A stretch of 64,000 nt of DNA from Rachycentron canadum (GCA_038496675.1 CM076671.1:7157706-7221705); one strand, 5' to 3'. Shown: positions 24,401 through 35,797, counted from the first letter of the stretch. Made by a program: numbers and translations. The notes: generated from the sequence alone by a model not told the origin.

Positions 24401-27400
24401 ATAGGCTTATGGCAGATAAGGAATGGTACAATTAGATTTTGGGCAGGGTGAGGGAACGGGTAAAACACGAGGACTGTTGAGCTGTTCAGCCCTCTCTCTC
24501 CTTCTCTCATCCATCCTGCTCTCTTACGTTGTTTCTAATCTTTCTCTCTCGCTCTCTCCTCCTCCTGTTGTATGTCAGTGTTTTCCTCATATGTCTTTCT
24601 ATGTATGGCTCTCTCATGCTCTTATTTCATCACTGCTCTTTGCCTCTCTCTCTATTTGGGCTGAGCAATTGCAGCAAAGTGTAATAGCAATTTTTCTCAC
24701 CCCACCCAGCACCCAGCTCATGCTCTTGTGGCCGAATCCCTGCAGCCAGGGTCCAAAGTCTTGTGGAAAGAGGAACGGAGGCTGTTTCACCAGCAGAATT
24801 TTAAGGTGTCCACATAATTCTGCCCATAAAGTCTAAATTCAATTGGATCATATAATATAAAGTTGTTTCTGAAGTCACAGAAAGCAATAACTTAAAGGTA
24901 AAGAATTTATCCCACATATTTAATTACTGGGATTCTAAATACATTTTTGAAATGATCTCTCCTCCTATTTGAATTGCTTTGATTTTAAAGACGTTCATCT
25001 TTCAGCCCTACCTCTCTGTAACATACTTTACTCCTCCATCAGTTCTCCCATCTATCATCTTCCTCTCGTAACCTGTTTCTCTTCCTCTCCCTCTCGCTCA
25101 TCGCTGGTGTTAGCTGTGAACAGGAGCCTATAAAGTGTTTCTCCAAGAGCCTCTCTAATGACCTCAGAGACCGGGATGCCCTGCCTCAGCTCCAACTAAT
25201 GGAGGGAATGCAATTAACTTCAACACTGGCACCTGAGAGGCTGGAGTGGCCGCGTCCGTGTGTGTGTGTGTGTGTGTGTGCGTGTGTGTGTGAGAGCATT
25301 CGGAAGTAACAGATTACACCTAATGGGATTACACTGACTCAGGAAACACCCAGTTATCAGATTACAGATGAGGAATATATGATTTCTTATTTGATTACTG
25401 CAAAAAAGAGGGAAAACACATTTTGATTGCTTGTCATTTGTGCCTGAAAGGAGTGAATGGTGCCAACTAATGGGAACTGTAATAAAAAACACAGAGTAAA
25501 TACTAGTTTTCAACAGCGGCACCTTCCAAAACCCTGATTCTTTAAATCAGAAGCAATAATCCACTTAGCCTCATAATCTACATTATATGTTTTACAGGCA
25601 ACGTAATCCAAAAGTAACAGAGCATAATCAGATTATGTTGCTGAGTTTGGGCTAATCCGGTGGATTAGGTGACTGATTGCCATTTTAAGATGCCAATCAG
25701 TCATATTGTATGTAGCATTGTGTTATAAAAGTTCCAGTCCAGTGTGTGTGTTGAAGAAGGCGAATGTGTACCTGCGAGAGGGAGAAGAGAGACAGGGGGG
25801 TCTGTTGCTAGGCGACGGAGGGCAGTTATGTACAGTGGTTATGTACAGCTGCAGGCTCTGTGCTCTTAGTGCCCCTCTCCCCTTCCCCGTGCACCACCAT
25901 CACTACTACCACCACCACCCCTCCCCTTCCCCCTCCCTCCTACCTCTTGCCCACTACAGCTCTACAGTTACCGTCGCTAGGCAACTGCCTCCGTGCTCTA
26001 CCAGCGTGCTCGGTAATTGGCCGGTGGCATGGCGGCGTGCCGTTGCCAGATCCAGCCGGCTGCACTGACTACTGCCTCCTCATGTTTCAGCGTATATACC
26101 CCCACCCCCTCCACCCCCTTCATCCTCTCTCTCTTTCTCTCTATCGCTCTCACACACATACACACCCCGCCTCTTTGCTGCCGTTGCTAGGTAACACAAT
26201 CAGGCATCCCTGCCTCTTGGGAATCTCATTGGCCGGAGCCGGATGGCCCAGACCTGCTGCTCTGGGTGTATCTGGGAAGTGAGACAGTATGAGGGGATAC
26301 AGGTCCACAATGGGGACATGCATGGATGGTTTTAGAAGGGGACTGGGATCATTTCTAGTTCTCTAAACAAAAGGGACTCAAAGTGGATCTTTTTATGAAT
26401 TCAAATCTTGACTGAACTGGGTTTACCTGCATAAATATTATTTTATCTGAAATAAACCCCTTTAGTGTCAAATAAACTATAAATAAATGTGGGTTTGCTA
26501 AAATCATCACATTTTTATCTGACATGGGGGCCGGGTTTTAAGTCTGTTCTGTAAGTACAGAGCAGTTTCTTTCAACATTCCTTTTCACTTCATGTGCATT
26601 TTGCACTTGTACTTCCAAGAATGTGGAGCAGGTGGGTTTTCCTAAATTATCTCAAGTCAGGTTATCTAGGATTTCAGACACAAGACTAGCTGGAATAAGT
26701 GATTCTAAAAAGGGAAAACGTGTTAGTTGTTCATTTATCACCTCATCATGCACCTCAGTTTCTCACCACCAAACCTTACACAATTCCTGCTAACAGAGCG
26801 CCCTGTGACGTGGCAGTTTGGAGAACACGTTTTGTTAGAAAATGCGCCAGCGCAGGTCATATGTGGAGAAATTTCTATTGTTTTCCACTTTGCATTTTAG
26901 GACAACATCGACGTGAAAGTGCAGTTCGTGTTAGTGACATTTAACACACTGAAAACACAGAAATGTGCCTTTAATTAGAACATGGAACTAGTGTTTGTTA
27001 TTGATTTTTTTTTTTTTAGCTGCATCTGAACAAATCAGATCGAATCACAATTGGCAGATTTCTACAACAGCTGATGCAGCTAATGCGGCACCAAACCACC
27101 TCCTGTCTCCATACAAGCACTCCTCTCACTGTCTTCACAAAGCTGTTGAGCCATTGATTGTGTTCCTTTTGTTAATCACATTCAACAAATTAAGCCAGTT
27201 TTTGTGCCAAAGCCACTCAAGCAGAGCTGGTCAGTGTGTCAGTGTGTCTGTGTTCACCCACGAGCCAGCGGCCCAGATGGGATGTGACTGATGCAGGTGA
27301 CATCTACGGAGCTGGACGCAGCTGGCAGATTGTGGCTTCCTTGCCATTATGCTGTGTGACTGGCCTAATTATCAACCCCACCTCACCCCACCCCACCCCC

Positions 27401-30400
27401 TTCCCCCTGCCGGCATATCTGCAGCCTCGTCTGCCTTAATCCACTTCTGCAGCACTTCTCTCCTACTCCACTTTTCCCCTCTCTACCCTCCACTCCTCTT
27501 CTGCATGTTCAGCAAGATTGGAGACCAGTGGGAGCTTCGCCATCCCAGCGTTAAACATTGCTTTGCTCACTTTCCACTGCAACGAAAAATCAAATCTGCA
27601 AGAAACAGTCTTTCAAATCGAACCTTTACATCAAACACCAACTTTAAGGCACCAAATATTTACATTCACGATTGCACACCAGTGCCACAGAGATTTTTTT
27701 TTTTTTTTTGCAAGACCACGAGAGAAACAGGCATGTGATCGGTTTATGAGCAATGAAACAGGTTCTTATGTAATTTTTTATTTTTATTTATTTTTTTTTT
27801 TGTGCTGCTTTCATTCCCCAGGTGAGAAACCGTACAAGTGCTCGTGGGAGGGCTGCGAGTGGCGATTCGCCCGGAGCGACGAGCTGACGAGGCACTACCG
27901 CAAACACACCGGCGCCAAGCCTTTTAAGTGCAACCACTGTGACAGGTCTGTCAAAACACAACTCTCCCTCCCTTCCTCTCCCTTATATGTTTTTCTTCCA
28001 TTTTCCAAGGGTTATTTGAGGCACCTCCAGTTGCACAGCGGGCTACGCTTTCCCATTGTGTTTTGTACACAGTTTGGTTTTGTGAAGAAGTGCAACAAGA
28101 TGCTGGTAACCCACCCAAATGTGTTTGGTACTGACCCAGTTTAAAAGTGTGCTGCCAGGATTACTAATGTATGCTCCTCTGCAACACACGCAAGACCCAA
28201 CCTGCTCAGTATTTCAATGGGAATCCAAAAGATGCTCATCCTGCTCTATACCCACATCAGGCACTGTGCAGCATATTAATAGTGAATCTTCTCACATGGT
28301 GACACACGGCCCTGATTTGGAGGCTGTTTTCACACATGGACAGAGGTGTAAAATGGTTTTAGAATTTATTAGCACCACCATGTGTCACTGGTAGGGAATT
28401 TTAATTTGAACTTCAGTTTTTGGGAACAACTTTGGCATAAATCACCATTATAAAGGGTTTATAAGCCATATTCGTGTTATACATACACAGATTAGTTAAT
28501 AATTAATAATGGGGAGAGTGTTTGTGTTTTACAGTTGCGTGTGTAAGTGTAAATAAAGCCACAGGCTGATTTCTGGTCTGATCACTGTGACCCAAGCACC
28601 TTGAACAGCACGAACGGACCAGCAGAGCAGTTTGAAAGTGACTCTTAAAATCGTGATAGTTTAGTAAACGGGGTGGGCGGTCCGGTGTCCTTAAATCTCT
28701 AATTTACCAGCCTTCCTTGACACTTTCTGTTTGGCATCCGACAAAGCCAGCGAGGAGCCCATCAGAGGCGTGGAGGTGCACGGCTTTGTCACTTTGAGGA
28801 GTCGATTCTGCCTCTGCTTCTTAATTAGTCGCCCCGGCTTCTGTTTAATTATGAAGCACAGCGAAATGTTAATTTCCCAGGCTCTAGTGACGGACTCATC
28901 AAGCATTCAGTGGCCCTCATTGACTAAAAAAAAAAAAAAAAAGATCAGCTTGACTCGTGACACAAAAAAATCTTTTCTTCTATTTTAATTACATCCCTCT
29001 GTCTGTGATCCGTCCGTCCCTCGCTGACACCTCTGGGATCTCTGAGCAATATTGTCTCCAGTAGCCCCCACAGTATTTAAGGCAAAGGACCTCAGGTGAA
29101 AATTTAGGTGAAAAGGTCATTTTGAAGGAATTATACTGCAAACTTATAGTTTTATCAAATATTAATACATTTCACATTCATATTCCTGCTACAATGAGGA
29201 CTTTCCCAATGCCTCCATTCTCTATACCCTGTGGCCATATTCTCAACACACTAAAACTTGAGTGTAGATTTTGGACAGGCACCTTATTTTGGTAGAATTT
29301 GTCATTCAATGCCTACTGCAAAAAAAAAACATTTATTTATATTTTTGCCAGATTTGTCAATGTAAAAGTCTTATTAAATATTTTAAATTTGACTTTGTTT
29401 TTGATTTATTTCCTCATAATGTTGTCGATATTGAGATTTTTTTGTGACTATAAAGAGTAATTTTTTAACATTTTATTTATGTTTAATTAAAATATTTTTT
29501 TTATGACATGTCGATAGCTCTGTCAATAATAATCTATGAGTTATATACAGTAGTATTTAGATATTCATGCAGCTGAGTATTTAGATATCATCTGATGTCA
29601 AAAATGTTTTACGCAATATACTGTATGTGGATGTGTGTGTGTGTTTTAAAAGTGCAGCATTGATCACAGCTAGAGAAAAGGACACAATACAGAAGATGTC
29701 ACCTCCTGAATCATGTATAGGTTCATTATGAAGGGACAAAAAGAAGTCCCTCTTCACCTGAGGTACTTTGCCTTAATGTGTGTGAAAGAGTGTGTGTCTT
29801 GGTCATCAGTGCTTGAGCATATGTGCGTGTGTGTGAGGGAGCAGAGGGCCAGGCAGTGTCAACTTAATCAGGACTCAGCTGGACAGACTGTAAATACAGT
29901 ATCCCCCCTCCCCTTCACCCCTGGTTTCCCACCTCGCCCCACCACCATCCTTCCCCCCCTGCAGGCACATCCCTAATTCAGGCCCACCTCTGTCATGTGT
30001 CACAAGGCGCCCAACCCCTCCAGCCCAACACACAGTAACACACACATCCACCCTGCTGAGATGAAGGAAGAGGGGGAAACAGGGGAGACAGAGAAGACGG
30101 GGTGGAAGATTGAGGATGGTTGCGGGGGGAGGGGGGCAAGGGGAGGAGGAGACAGACCCACGGTGTGCCAGCTGGTGTCGTGCCCCCAAGTCGTGACTCA
30201 TACTTTACCATCTGTCTCGCAGAGCACACACACATAAACACACCCTTGCGCGTTTTCTGAGCCAGTCATCGATCCCACATGTGTTTGCTGGCGTGCACAT
30301 GAAAACTGTAACACAGACACACACACACATATGCAGGTGTGACAGTAAGACAGATGACTGTTGGCTCATCACGGTGTAACTCCCCCTCTTGGCCAAACAC

Positions 30401-31605
30401 TGATTCATCTAGACATCTTAGACTGTTGTCTGTGTCTCAGTGGAAAGATCTGAAACTGGTGTGAAAAAAATCAACAGTGCGTCAGGGAGTTGGACTCAGA
30501 CTGAGGCTTCAAGTCAGTGACAGTACAGTGTCCATTTGATAAAATTACAGTTTTAAACTATTGTAAAACAGTGCTCTGACGCCTACATCACATGACGTCA
30601 ACCCTTTGAGGCTGTAGTTAGTTTTCATTTTGGTGTTAACAACCAGACTTTATGGCCCCAAAGACACATTCGGTCCTTTTTTTTAAAACTAAAACTTACC
30701 TGACACTTTTCTGTCATAAACACTTTGCTATTTGTCGCCATTTCCTCCTGAACATTATTAAATTGAACCGCATTCAGAAACTCCAACACAAGCCTCCATC
30801 TCGAATATTTCTTAACACACTAATCACTAGAGCACGCAGCTTCCAATTACCTAAAAGAAAAGCAACAATTTGCAAAGCACTCTGGGGAATGGAGCCGTAA
30901 TATTAGTTCAGGCAGGCATACAACAGAAACACTGTTGATCTAAGTGGTGATGAAAACAGCGGCCTTGTATAATGGCTGCATCTGTATGTAAGCATGCATG
31001 GCATAAACAGAGCACCAGCTGAAAGCATATATTATGTCAATTTGTGGCAATCAGATTGAAATAATCAAACATTTTAAACCCCTCATGTTAAAAAAAAAAA
31101 AAAAAAAAAAAAAGAATAGCCCTGTGTGCTTCCTGAGCAATTAAATTTTTCACCGTGCAGCTACGCCCCAGCAATTGTGCCAGTCGGATTTCAGATGAGA
31201 GGCTTCGATTCATCTAATTTAGCTATCGTTTTACAGCACATGCTGCTGTTGTTTTTTTTTTTTTTTGTTTGTTTTGTTTTTTTCTTCCTCTTCTTCCTCC
31301 TCCTCCCTCCACAGTGTTTCAACAGATCCATCTGCAGGCTCTCTAGTTATTCATGGCACAGCTGAAGTCATTAGGAGTGCTGCTGAAAATGCTGATTATG
31401 AATTAGTTACACATATACTAATTGCGTGTGCATTAGTGGCTCAGCACTCACTAGCTAACAGCAACATTTAGCTCAATCGACAAAACAAACTTCTTTGTCT
31501 GCATCAGTAACAAGCTGTTCTCTGTTTCTCTCTCTCTCTGTCTTTGGTTGCAGGTGTTTCTCACGGTCAGATCACTTGGCGCTACACATGAAGAGGCACA
31601 TCTGA
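1072..31605 (+). CDS. klf7: Kruppel-like factor 7, four coding exons
   Basis: The coding sequence joins 1072-1173, 20434-21064, 27822-27945 and 31554-31605: 909 nt, 302 residues plus stop, the same length as mammalian KLF7. KLF7 is a nuclear DNA-binding transcription factor that recognises CACCC/GC-box sites and acts in neuronal and other differentiation (family knowledge). The N-terminus, with SIFQELQLVHDTGYFSA and the W-Q-Q/T-C-L-E-L-E-R-Y-L-Q junction, is diagnostic of the KLF6/KLF7 pair. MDVLA, QAQLSAVTSLTPPSSPEL and GTLTLKLVA favour KLF7. Three C2H2 fingers end the protein: C221/C226/H239/H243, C251/C256/H269/H273 and C281/C284/H297/H301, with TGEKPYK and TGAKPFK linkers. A basic KKR at 215-217 precedes them. 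Intron phases are 0, 1 and 2, all GT-AG. Residues 65-130 are Pro/Glu-rich and diverge from mammals. Teleosts usually keep two co-orthologues, and I cannot say which this is. Confidence 0.95.
1727..1770. repeat. Compound (CT)n(CA)n microsatellite
   Basis: A run of CT units passes directly into CA units within klf7 intron 1, about 550 bp after exon 1. Confidence 0.9.
2193..2233. repeat. Compound (TGC)n(GAT)n trinucleotide repeat
   Basis: About eight TGC units are followed by about five GAT units. The trinucleotide type is rare in this window, which is dominated by dinucleotides. It is intronic, so the poly-Cys, poly-Leu and poly-Ser frames across it are not meaningful. Confidence 0.9.
4683..4707. 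repeat. (CA)n microsatellite
   Basis: A short CA tract in klf7 intron 1, read directly. Confidence 0.9.
7675..7965 (+). mobile_element. Teleost interspersed repeat, diverged copy
   Basis: Successive phrases match a repeat family that recurs in percomorph genomes: a TAGTTCAACA-like start, a GAGAGTTA segment, ATGAAG-TTACAG, then CTGGCCTGGCTGGGTC, a CGGCACCT-AAACCTC segment and CAAAAACAAAG followed by ACAATTTGT. The order is the same as in the family as I remember it. A T-run follows at about 7938. No open reading frame or terminal repeat is clear, so it is non-autonomous; I cannot give its class. The copy is old, with many substitutions and small deletions. Confidence 0.65.
8775..8820. repeat. 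(GT)n microsatellite
   Basis: Twenty-three uninterrupted GT units in klf7 intron 1. Confidence 0.97.
10100..10330. promoter_or_regulatory. Possible conserved non-coding element
   Basis: A unique-sequence, low-repeat block rich in AT-core words (ATATTATTTCATT, CCAATTAGTAAAG), in the style of developmental enhancers near transcription-factor genes. This rests on composition and motif content only; no alignment was possible. Confidence 0.25.
10704..10722. repeat. (CA)n microsatellite
   Basis: A short pure CA tract in klf7 intron 1. Confidence 0.9.
11742..11786. repeat. 12-bp perfect inverted repeat (hairpin)
   Basis: CATTGTGTGCGG at 11742-11753 is exactly complementary in reverse to CCGCACACAATG at 11775-11786. 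The 21-nt loop contains TAATGAAGATTAG. A flanking CCCC (11736-11739) and GGG (11787-11789) could lengthen the stem past a two-base bulge. It is too short for a typical pre-miRNA, and its role is unknown. Confidence 0.9.
12154..12547. other. Assembly gap (394 N)
   Basis: A run of 394 undetermined bases, entered from a poly-C tract at 12136-12153 and left into C/T-rich DNA. Frames drawn across it are meaningless. The true length and content are unknown. Confidence 0.99.
12655..12719. repeat. TCTCC/TCTTC polypyrimidine repeat
   Basis: An imperfect pentamer-like CT-rich array just after the assembly gap. It continues the low-complexity character of the gap edges. Confidence 0.8.
14725..14748. 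repeat. (GT)n microsatellite
   Basis: A short GT tract in klf7 intron 1. Confidence 0.9.
14854..14879. repeat. 26-bp perfect palindrome with CAGCTG centre
   Basis: The sequence is its own reverse complement over 26 bp. A (CA)n half and a (GT)n half meet at AACAGCTGTT, which includes a CAGCTG E-box. The GT side continues to about 14886. It could arise from a CA tract inverted against a GT tract, or be a cruciform-prone microsatellite. Confidence 0.95.
15790..15885 (+). mobile_element. Fragment of teleost interspersed repeat
   Basis: It contains AGCTTGTTAGCTTAGCTTAGCATGG-type sequence preceded by a TATAACCAGGAGC segment. This is the characteristic internal phrase of the repeat family also seen near 7675-7965. 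Only the central part is recognisable. Confidence 0.55.
16140..16440. promoter_or_regulatory. Possible conserved non-coding element
   Basis: A block without simple repeats, rich in homeodomain- and MEF-like words (CATATTATTCATAG, AAAATTAATGAG, TTATGCATGC, CATATTTATAACC). It ends just before a GC-rich patch. The enhancer assignment is inference from motif density only. Confidence 0.25.
18394..18440. repeat. (AC)n microsatellite
   Basis: About 23 AC units preceded by ACGC variants; klf7 intron 1. Confidence 0.95.
18539..18576. repeat. Interrupted (GT)n microsatellite
   Basis: GT units broken once by GCAT. It lies only about 100 bp from the (AC)n tract at 18394, in the opposite orientation, so the two could pair as a large imperfect inverted repeat. 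Confidence 0.92.
20434..21064 (+). CDS. klf7: klf7 coding exon 2
   Basis: Encodes residues 35-244 and the first base of codon 245: the T-C-L-E-L-E-R-Y-L-Q continuation, an acidic leucine-rich stretch (LSELFDQDLDGLL, residues 50-62), a Pro/Glu-rich middle, the conserved TPPSSPEL at 143-150, the basic KKR at 215-217 and the whole first zinc finger (C221, C226, H239, H243). The acceptor is CTCTCTCACAG and the donor ACAG/GTGAGA, phase 1. The middle (65-130) is the least conserved part and replaces the serine-rich mammalian segment. Confidence 0.95.
22616..22643. repeat. 28-bp palindrome with 13-bp arms
   Basis: AGACACCAAAACA at 22616-22628 and TGTTTTGGTGTCT at 22631-22643 are exact reverse complements separated by two bases. 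Weaker complementarity (AATCAAAC near 22601 with GTTTGAATT near 22668) may extend the structure outward. Such a short spacer is unusual for chance sequence and could mark the middle or end of a small inverted-repeat element. Confidence 0.93.
25259..25292. repeat. (GT)n microsatellite
   Basis: GT units with one CGTG interruption; klf7 intron 2. Confidence 0.93.
27822..27945 (+). CDS. klf7: klf7 coding exon 3
   Basis: Encodes the last two bases of codon 245 to the second base of codon 286: the TGEKPYK linker, the whole of zinc finger 2 (C251, C256, H269, H273, with RSDELTRH recognition residues) and the first half of finger 3 (C281, C284). The acceptor is TTCATTCCCCAG and the donor GACAG/GTCTGT, phase 2. 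The exon itself begins GTGAGAAA, so the acceptor abuts a donor-like sequence. Confidence 0.96.
27946..31553 (+). other. klf7: klf7 intron 3 (3.6 kb)
   Basis: Begins GTCTGT and ends TTGGTTGCAG. It contains AT-rich DNA, an A-run near 31090-31113, a T-run near 31250-31268, and a unique block at 28690-28920 with several TTAATTA/TTAATT words. No other exon was recognised. Confidence 0.85.
28690..28930. promoter_or_regulatory. Possible conserved non-coding element in intron 3
   Basis: A balanced-composition block with repeated homeodomain cores (CTTAATTAG, GTTTAATTATG, GTTAATTTCC) between low-complexity flanks. It resembles intronic enhancers of developmental regulators. There is no alignment evidence. 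Confidence 0.3.
31554..31605 (+). CDS. klf7: klf7 coding exon 4 with stop
   Basis: Completes finger 3: CFSRSDHLALHMKRHI then TGA at 31603-31605, with H297 and H301 as zinc ligands. The acceptor is GGTTGCAG. The terminal KRHI is the usual end of KLF7 (KLF6 ends KRHL). Confidence 0.96.
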
Positions 31606-31828
31606 GGCATCCGAGAGAGGTCAGTGGGAGTGGAAGAGAGGGGAGGAGGATGGAGGTCGGAGAGGAAGAAGAAACTGAAAAATAACACCTTGGATGTCAA
31701 AGGGAGAGAGAGAGAGAGAGACGCAGCGGGATGGATTCAAAAGACAACAGATTTGGCCATTCATGGACTGGAGGGAGAGGCACCGCACAGGGACGCTGAC
31801 TACAGACAGAAACACAATTGGGCGCACG

Positions 31829-31850
31829 CACACACACACACACACACACA
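31829..31850. repeat. (CA)n microsatellite in the 3' UTR
   Basis: A short CA tract about 220 nt after the klf7 stop codon, so probably transcribed. Confidence 0.9.
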
Positions 31851-33564
31851 CGCACAGACTGATCCTAAGTGGCTCTGTAAATCTGTGCTCCACCAGTTGG
31901 TCCATGATTCCACAATGACACGTCCTCACCTCACAAATGCCCCCCTCGCTGCTGCCACGAGGACGATACAGACGCTCCATCCCACCCTTCGTATGTGTCT
32001 AAGAGGTCACATGATGAATGGTGGACCGCGTGCCTGTAGTTGGCAGTTCTTCTGTTTCAGTCGCCCTTGCAGTCTTTGCAATCAGCTGAAATGCTTCCAA
32101 AAAAAAAAAAAAAAAAAGAAAAAACCCACACAAAAAACATCAAAAAAAAAAAAAAAAGACAAAAAAAAACATCAGCCCTGGTCATGCAGCCGTGCTCCAT
32201 GTGCCAGCAAGTACACCAAACGCCAAACTGGACCAGTTGTACAGTCATTTTAGAGAGCGAACTGCTAAATGAAGAACTGCTGTTTGTATATTCAAGAGCT
32301 CCTCTTAGAAGATAACTTCAGCTGAGCAGGACAGTTCGTTTCCAGTGGTAGCTTCATGGCATCAGCTCACAGGACAAGCAAGCAGGAACGCTGGCTTTCA
32401 CTCCTTCACACTTGCCATAGTCTTTACAATTCGCCAAAGGGTTTAGTATCTTATATATAAGAGAGACAATAATTCGACCTCTGTCACATTTGCCAACTGG
32501 ATCCATTTATAAATCCTTCCGGTTCGATGGCATCGGAGCACTTGTTTGAACGGAGCAATAGATTGGATTTCCCGAAGACTTGAAGATGGGAGTGTGTTGC
32601 AGTGATGTGCTGTGAAGACTGATTGAGGTCATGCAGGGGGCTAGCTTGCTTTATGAACATCATCCATTGAGGGCTAACACTGGATGAGGCTAACTAATCT
32701 GCTCTGGGAAAGACTGTTCATCTCCCAGATTGTCAGCTGAAACCGAGCGTCTCACGAGATGCTAGATGGCTCCTGAGGGTGTTTTTCCTCTCTCCGGGAT
32801 CTTGGCTCTTTACGAGTGGTTGTCAGAAACTGTTGCACAATTGACTCTTTGCAAACTTTTTGTAAAAAAAAAACAAAAAAAAAACAGCCCCACCATCTTG
32901 AACTGGGAGACAGTTTTGGGACTCGCCAAACGGCGGCTTTCACACTCCGGCGGGGGCGTGGACTGCCAAATGCACAAGTCGAAGCAGCTCGCCGACTGCG
33001 ATAGCACACAACGCAAACACGATCACTATGTATGTAAAGGCTATATTGTTTCTAAGAAAAGATCCTCCTATTTGTTCAATGAAAACAATTAAAAAGACAC
33101 ATTGGAAAAGGATGCAGCCAAAAAAAAGTGTCTGCTGTAGATGCCTGAAATGATCTCTTTGGCCTTCAAGAGTGATTGGCACCTAACTAGACACCCGGTT
33201 GAGGAAGGTTTGTCCTGATCGCACCACCCTTGCTGAACTCTTTCAATGAAGCAGCTCCAAGAAAAGCAGCGTTCAGCAGCTCTTGTAATCTGGCCCTATG
33301 CATATCTAAAAACATTCCTGCTGACTTCCTGTTTGTCTCAATGCAGATTTCTATGCTGCCGGACACAGATGGACTTATAGGAAAACACATGACACAAATC
33401 CAATCAATTGGGTGGCTCTTCTCAGAGCAAATCAATGTGAATGTATCTGTTGTAAGCCTGTACATGTTGCTGGGCCCATGAAAACACCTGTGTGTGGTTG
33501 TTGAGATCATACCATGTGTGCATAGTTTCTTTTCTTTACATTACAAAGGAATGGTTGGACTTAG

Positions 33565-33570
33565 AATAAA
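33565..33570 (+). terminator. klf7: Candidate proximal poly(A) signal
   Basis: Canonical AATAAA about 1.96 kb after the klf7 stop codon. Use is unproven; it would give a shorter 3' UTR than the signal at 35798. Confidence 0.35.
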
Positions 33571-34468
33571 CTAGCTAGCCACGGGTGGTAGCTTTAGATG
33601 TTTTACTGGTCGTACTGGAACCAGCAGGAGGTCATGAGTGCAGATTTCCACTGGGTGGCTGGAGTAGGTCAGGGAGGACAGAGTGGTTGCAGGTCTGCTC
33701 ACTGATATCCGCCCCATGAGCTCTTGAAACTGCAGCCAAGTGAAAAGCAGCATATATGCACTCCCACAAAACTGGAACTAACATTTCTCCCTCAGATAAA
33801 GAAAATATAGAGATCATCCAGCTCTTTGCCACATTTCACTGAAAGTTTCGCACCTTTCATGAATCTTCGGACAAACTCAAGCGCACAAATCAAAACGGCA
33901 GCTTGGACAAAAGTAGATTGTCAAGATAGTGATGACTTGATTTGGAACAAGGTGTTTTTTTGTTGTTTCTTTAATTTATTCTTTATTTTACAGGACTTTT
34001 AATACTTAGAGGCGAAGTGAAGTGCAGAGCAATCTGCTTCTTGGCAGGGGACACACAAAATTGATTTCACTCTACGCCAGAGGCGCATTTCAATTTGGAG
34101 TATCAATGCGGACCAGCTCAGTCACATCTAGACATTATCTGTCAGCGGCTCTGGAGGTAGACACTGAATCGACTCCTGCTTCGTATAAGTAGCGAACGCT
34201 TTCTGTCTTAATTTGCAAAAAGAAAAAAGAAAAAAAAAACACAAGCCAGACTCCATCTAGGTGACATGCAGAGTGGAGGGAGTGACCACAATAGAAAGCA
34301 ACTGATAGATGGTTTAACTGACCCAAAAAATCCTCATCAACCACCCTTTATCAGTGCTACCAGTCATTAAGATTTGGTTTGGAGATTTAAAAATATCCAG
34401 TTTGAATGGGAATGTCAGAGCAGACATGACCTGGCTCTTAATGTGGAAGAGAAAATGAAGACTAGCAG

Positions 34469-34486
34469 TTTAACCCATGGGTTAAA
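34469..34486. repeat. 18-bp perfect palindrome
   Basis: TTTAACCCATGGGTTAAA is self-complementary over all 18 bases with no spacer. It lies in the probable klf7 3' UTR. Confidence 0.95.
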
Positions 34487-35258
34487 GTTGAATCACCAAT
34501 GGCAGCTCTACTCGTGTGTTTCAGTATTTTGATGGGACGCTCTCCTGTTGAACTGAACTGTTGTGAATGTGTGGGAATGGTGTGTTGTTCTTAGGTTTTT
34601 TTTCCTTCACGTTGTGTACCAATCATGGACATGCAGAGGATTTAAAGGGGCCAAGACCTGGAAATATCCCAATCACAAACTCAGACTCTTCTCGTGACTC
34701 GACATAAGCAAAATAGTTGTGTGTGTGTGTGTGTATGTGTACGCCGGGAGATCGAAAAGTGGGATTTCAAATGTGAATGCGCTTCCTGGGCAGGTTGTTT
34801 CATGTTGTCTCCAAGGTTGCGTTTCGGTTTTGTGTCATCTTAATGAATGATTGTCAGTTCTGCTGTGCCTGTGTGTTCTTCGTCTGTTTGTATTTGCACT
34901 CTGAATCTTTTGGAAAAATCACTTGCATATCTGATATTTTCTGTCTGCTCACACGCAACACATCACACACAATGACCCCAGGTGATGAAACACTGATCAC
35001 AAAGTCTGTATAGTAGTAGTCTGTACAAACGCACACACACTCATGCATACGTGTCACGTGGATTCACACATGGTGCAGACATGCAAACATACCCACACAA
35101 ATAATGCAGACACAGATTCATACATACAAGTGCATGCATCCAGTCAAACACAAACACCAACATAAACACACACACTTCTCCTTGTGTGTTTTTCACTGTT
35201 GTTTCATGCCACCTTGTGAGAGTCAGAGATCCAGACTGCAGCTCTTGCTCTCAGCAGA

Positions 35259-35276
35259 GTGTGTGCATGTGTGTGC

Positions 35277-35314
<38 letters not shown>
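35259..35314. repeat. (GT)n microsatellite
   Basis: About 28 GT units with CG variants at the 5' side, in the distal klf7 3' UTR. Confidence 0.95.
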
Positions 35315-35317
<3 letters not shown>

Positions 35318-35797
35318 AAGGTGGGATGGGGTGGGGGGGGCACGCATTACTATGTGTGACACCGCCTCTGTTTCCACCAGGTCTGAATTTCAAATCAAAC
35401 GCACCCCCTTTTTCTACCAGCATTCCCTCGTCGCTCCCCCATCCCTCTCTCCCCCCTCACCTCCCCTCTCTCTCTTCCATTTTCTCAGATATGATCCTCT
35501 TCAACTCCTCTGTCCAACCCCCACCACCACCTCCCTTCCCCTTTCCTTTACCCCCCCCTTCACCGCCATTTTCCTCCGTTGTCTTTCTCCTTTTCTTTCG
35601 CTGTACAAAGTGTTTCAAATTTATCATTTGTATATTATGATGTATGGGTACGATAATGTTCTTTATTATGGAAAAATGAGAAAGATTTATTTTTGTTACC
35701 AGTTTGTTTCATAATTCTTTTTTAAATTGGTATTGTAATATCTCTATGCAAGGAACTGTTCGGTGAATCGTTTTTATTTAAGAATGTAATTATGTGT

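Larger units (their letters stand above)
21065..27821 (+). other. klf7: klf7 intron 2 (6.8 kb)
   Basis: GT-AG intron, with a T-rich tract before the acceptor. It holds a 28-bp palindrome at 22616-22643, a (GT)n tract at 25259-25292, C/T-rich stretches and no recognisable coding exon. The 85-140 codon open frames in it have low-complexity compositions. Confidence 0.85.

Noticed and set aside
30652..30900. 82-codon frame MAPKTHSVLFF
   Set aside because: Intronic, AT-rich, Lys/Leu-heavy, with no family signature or splice support.
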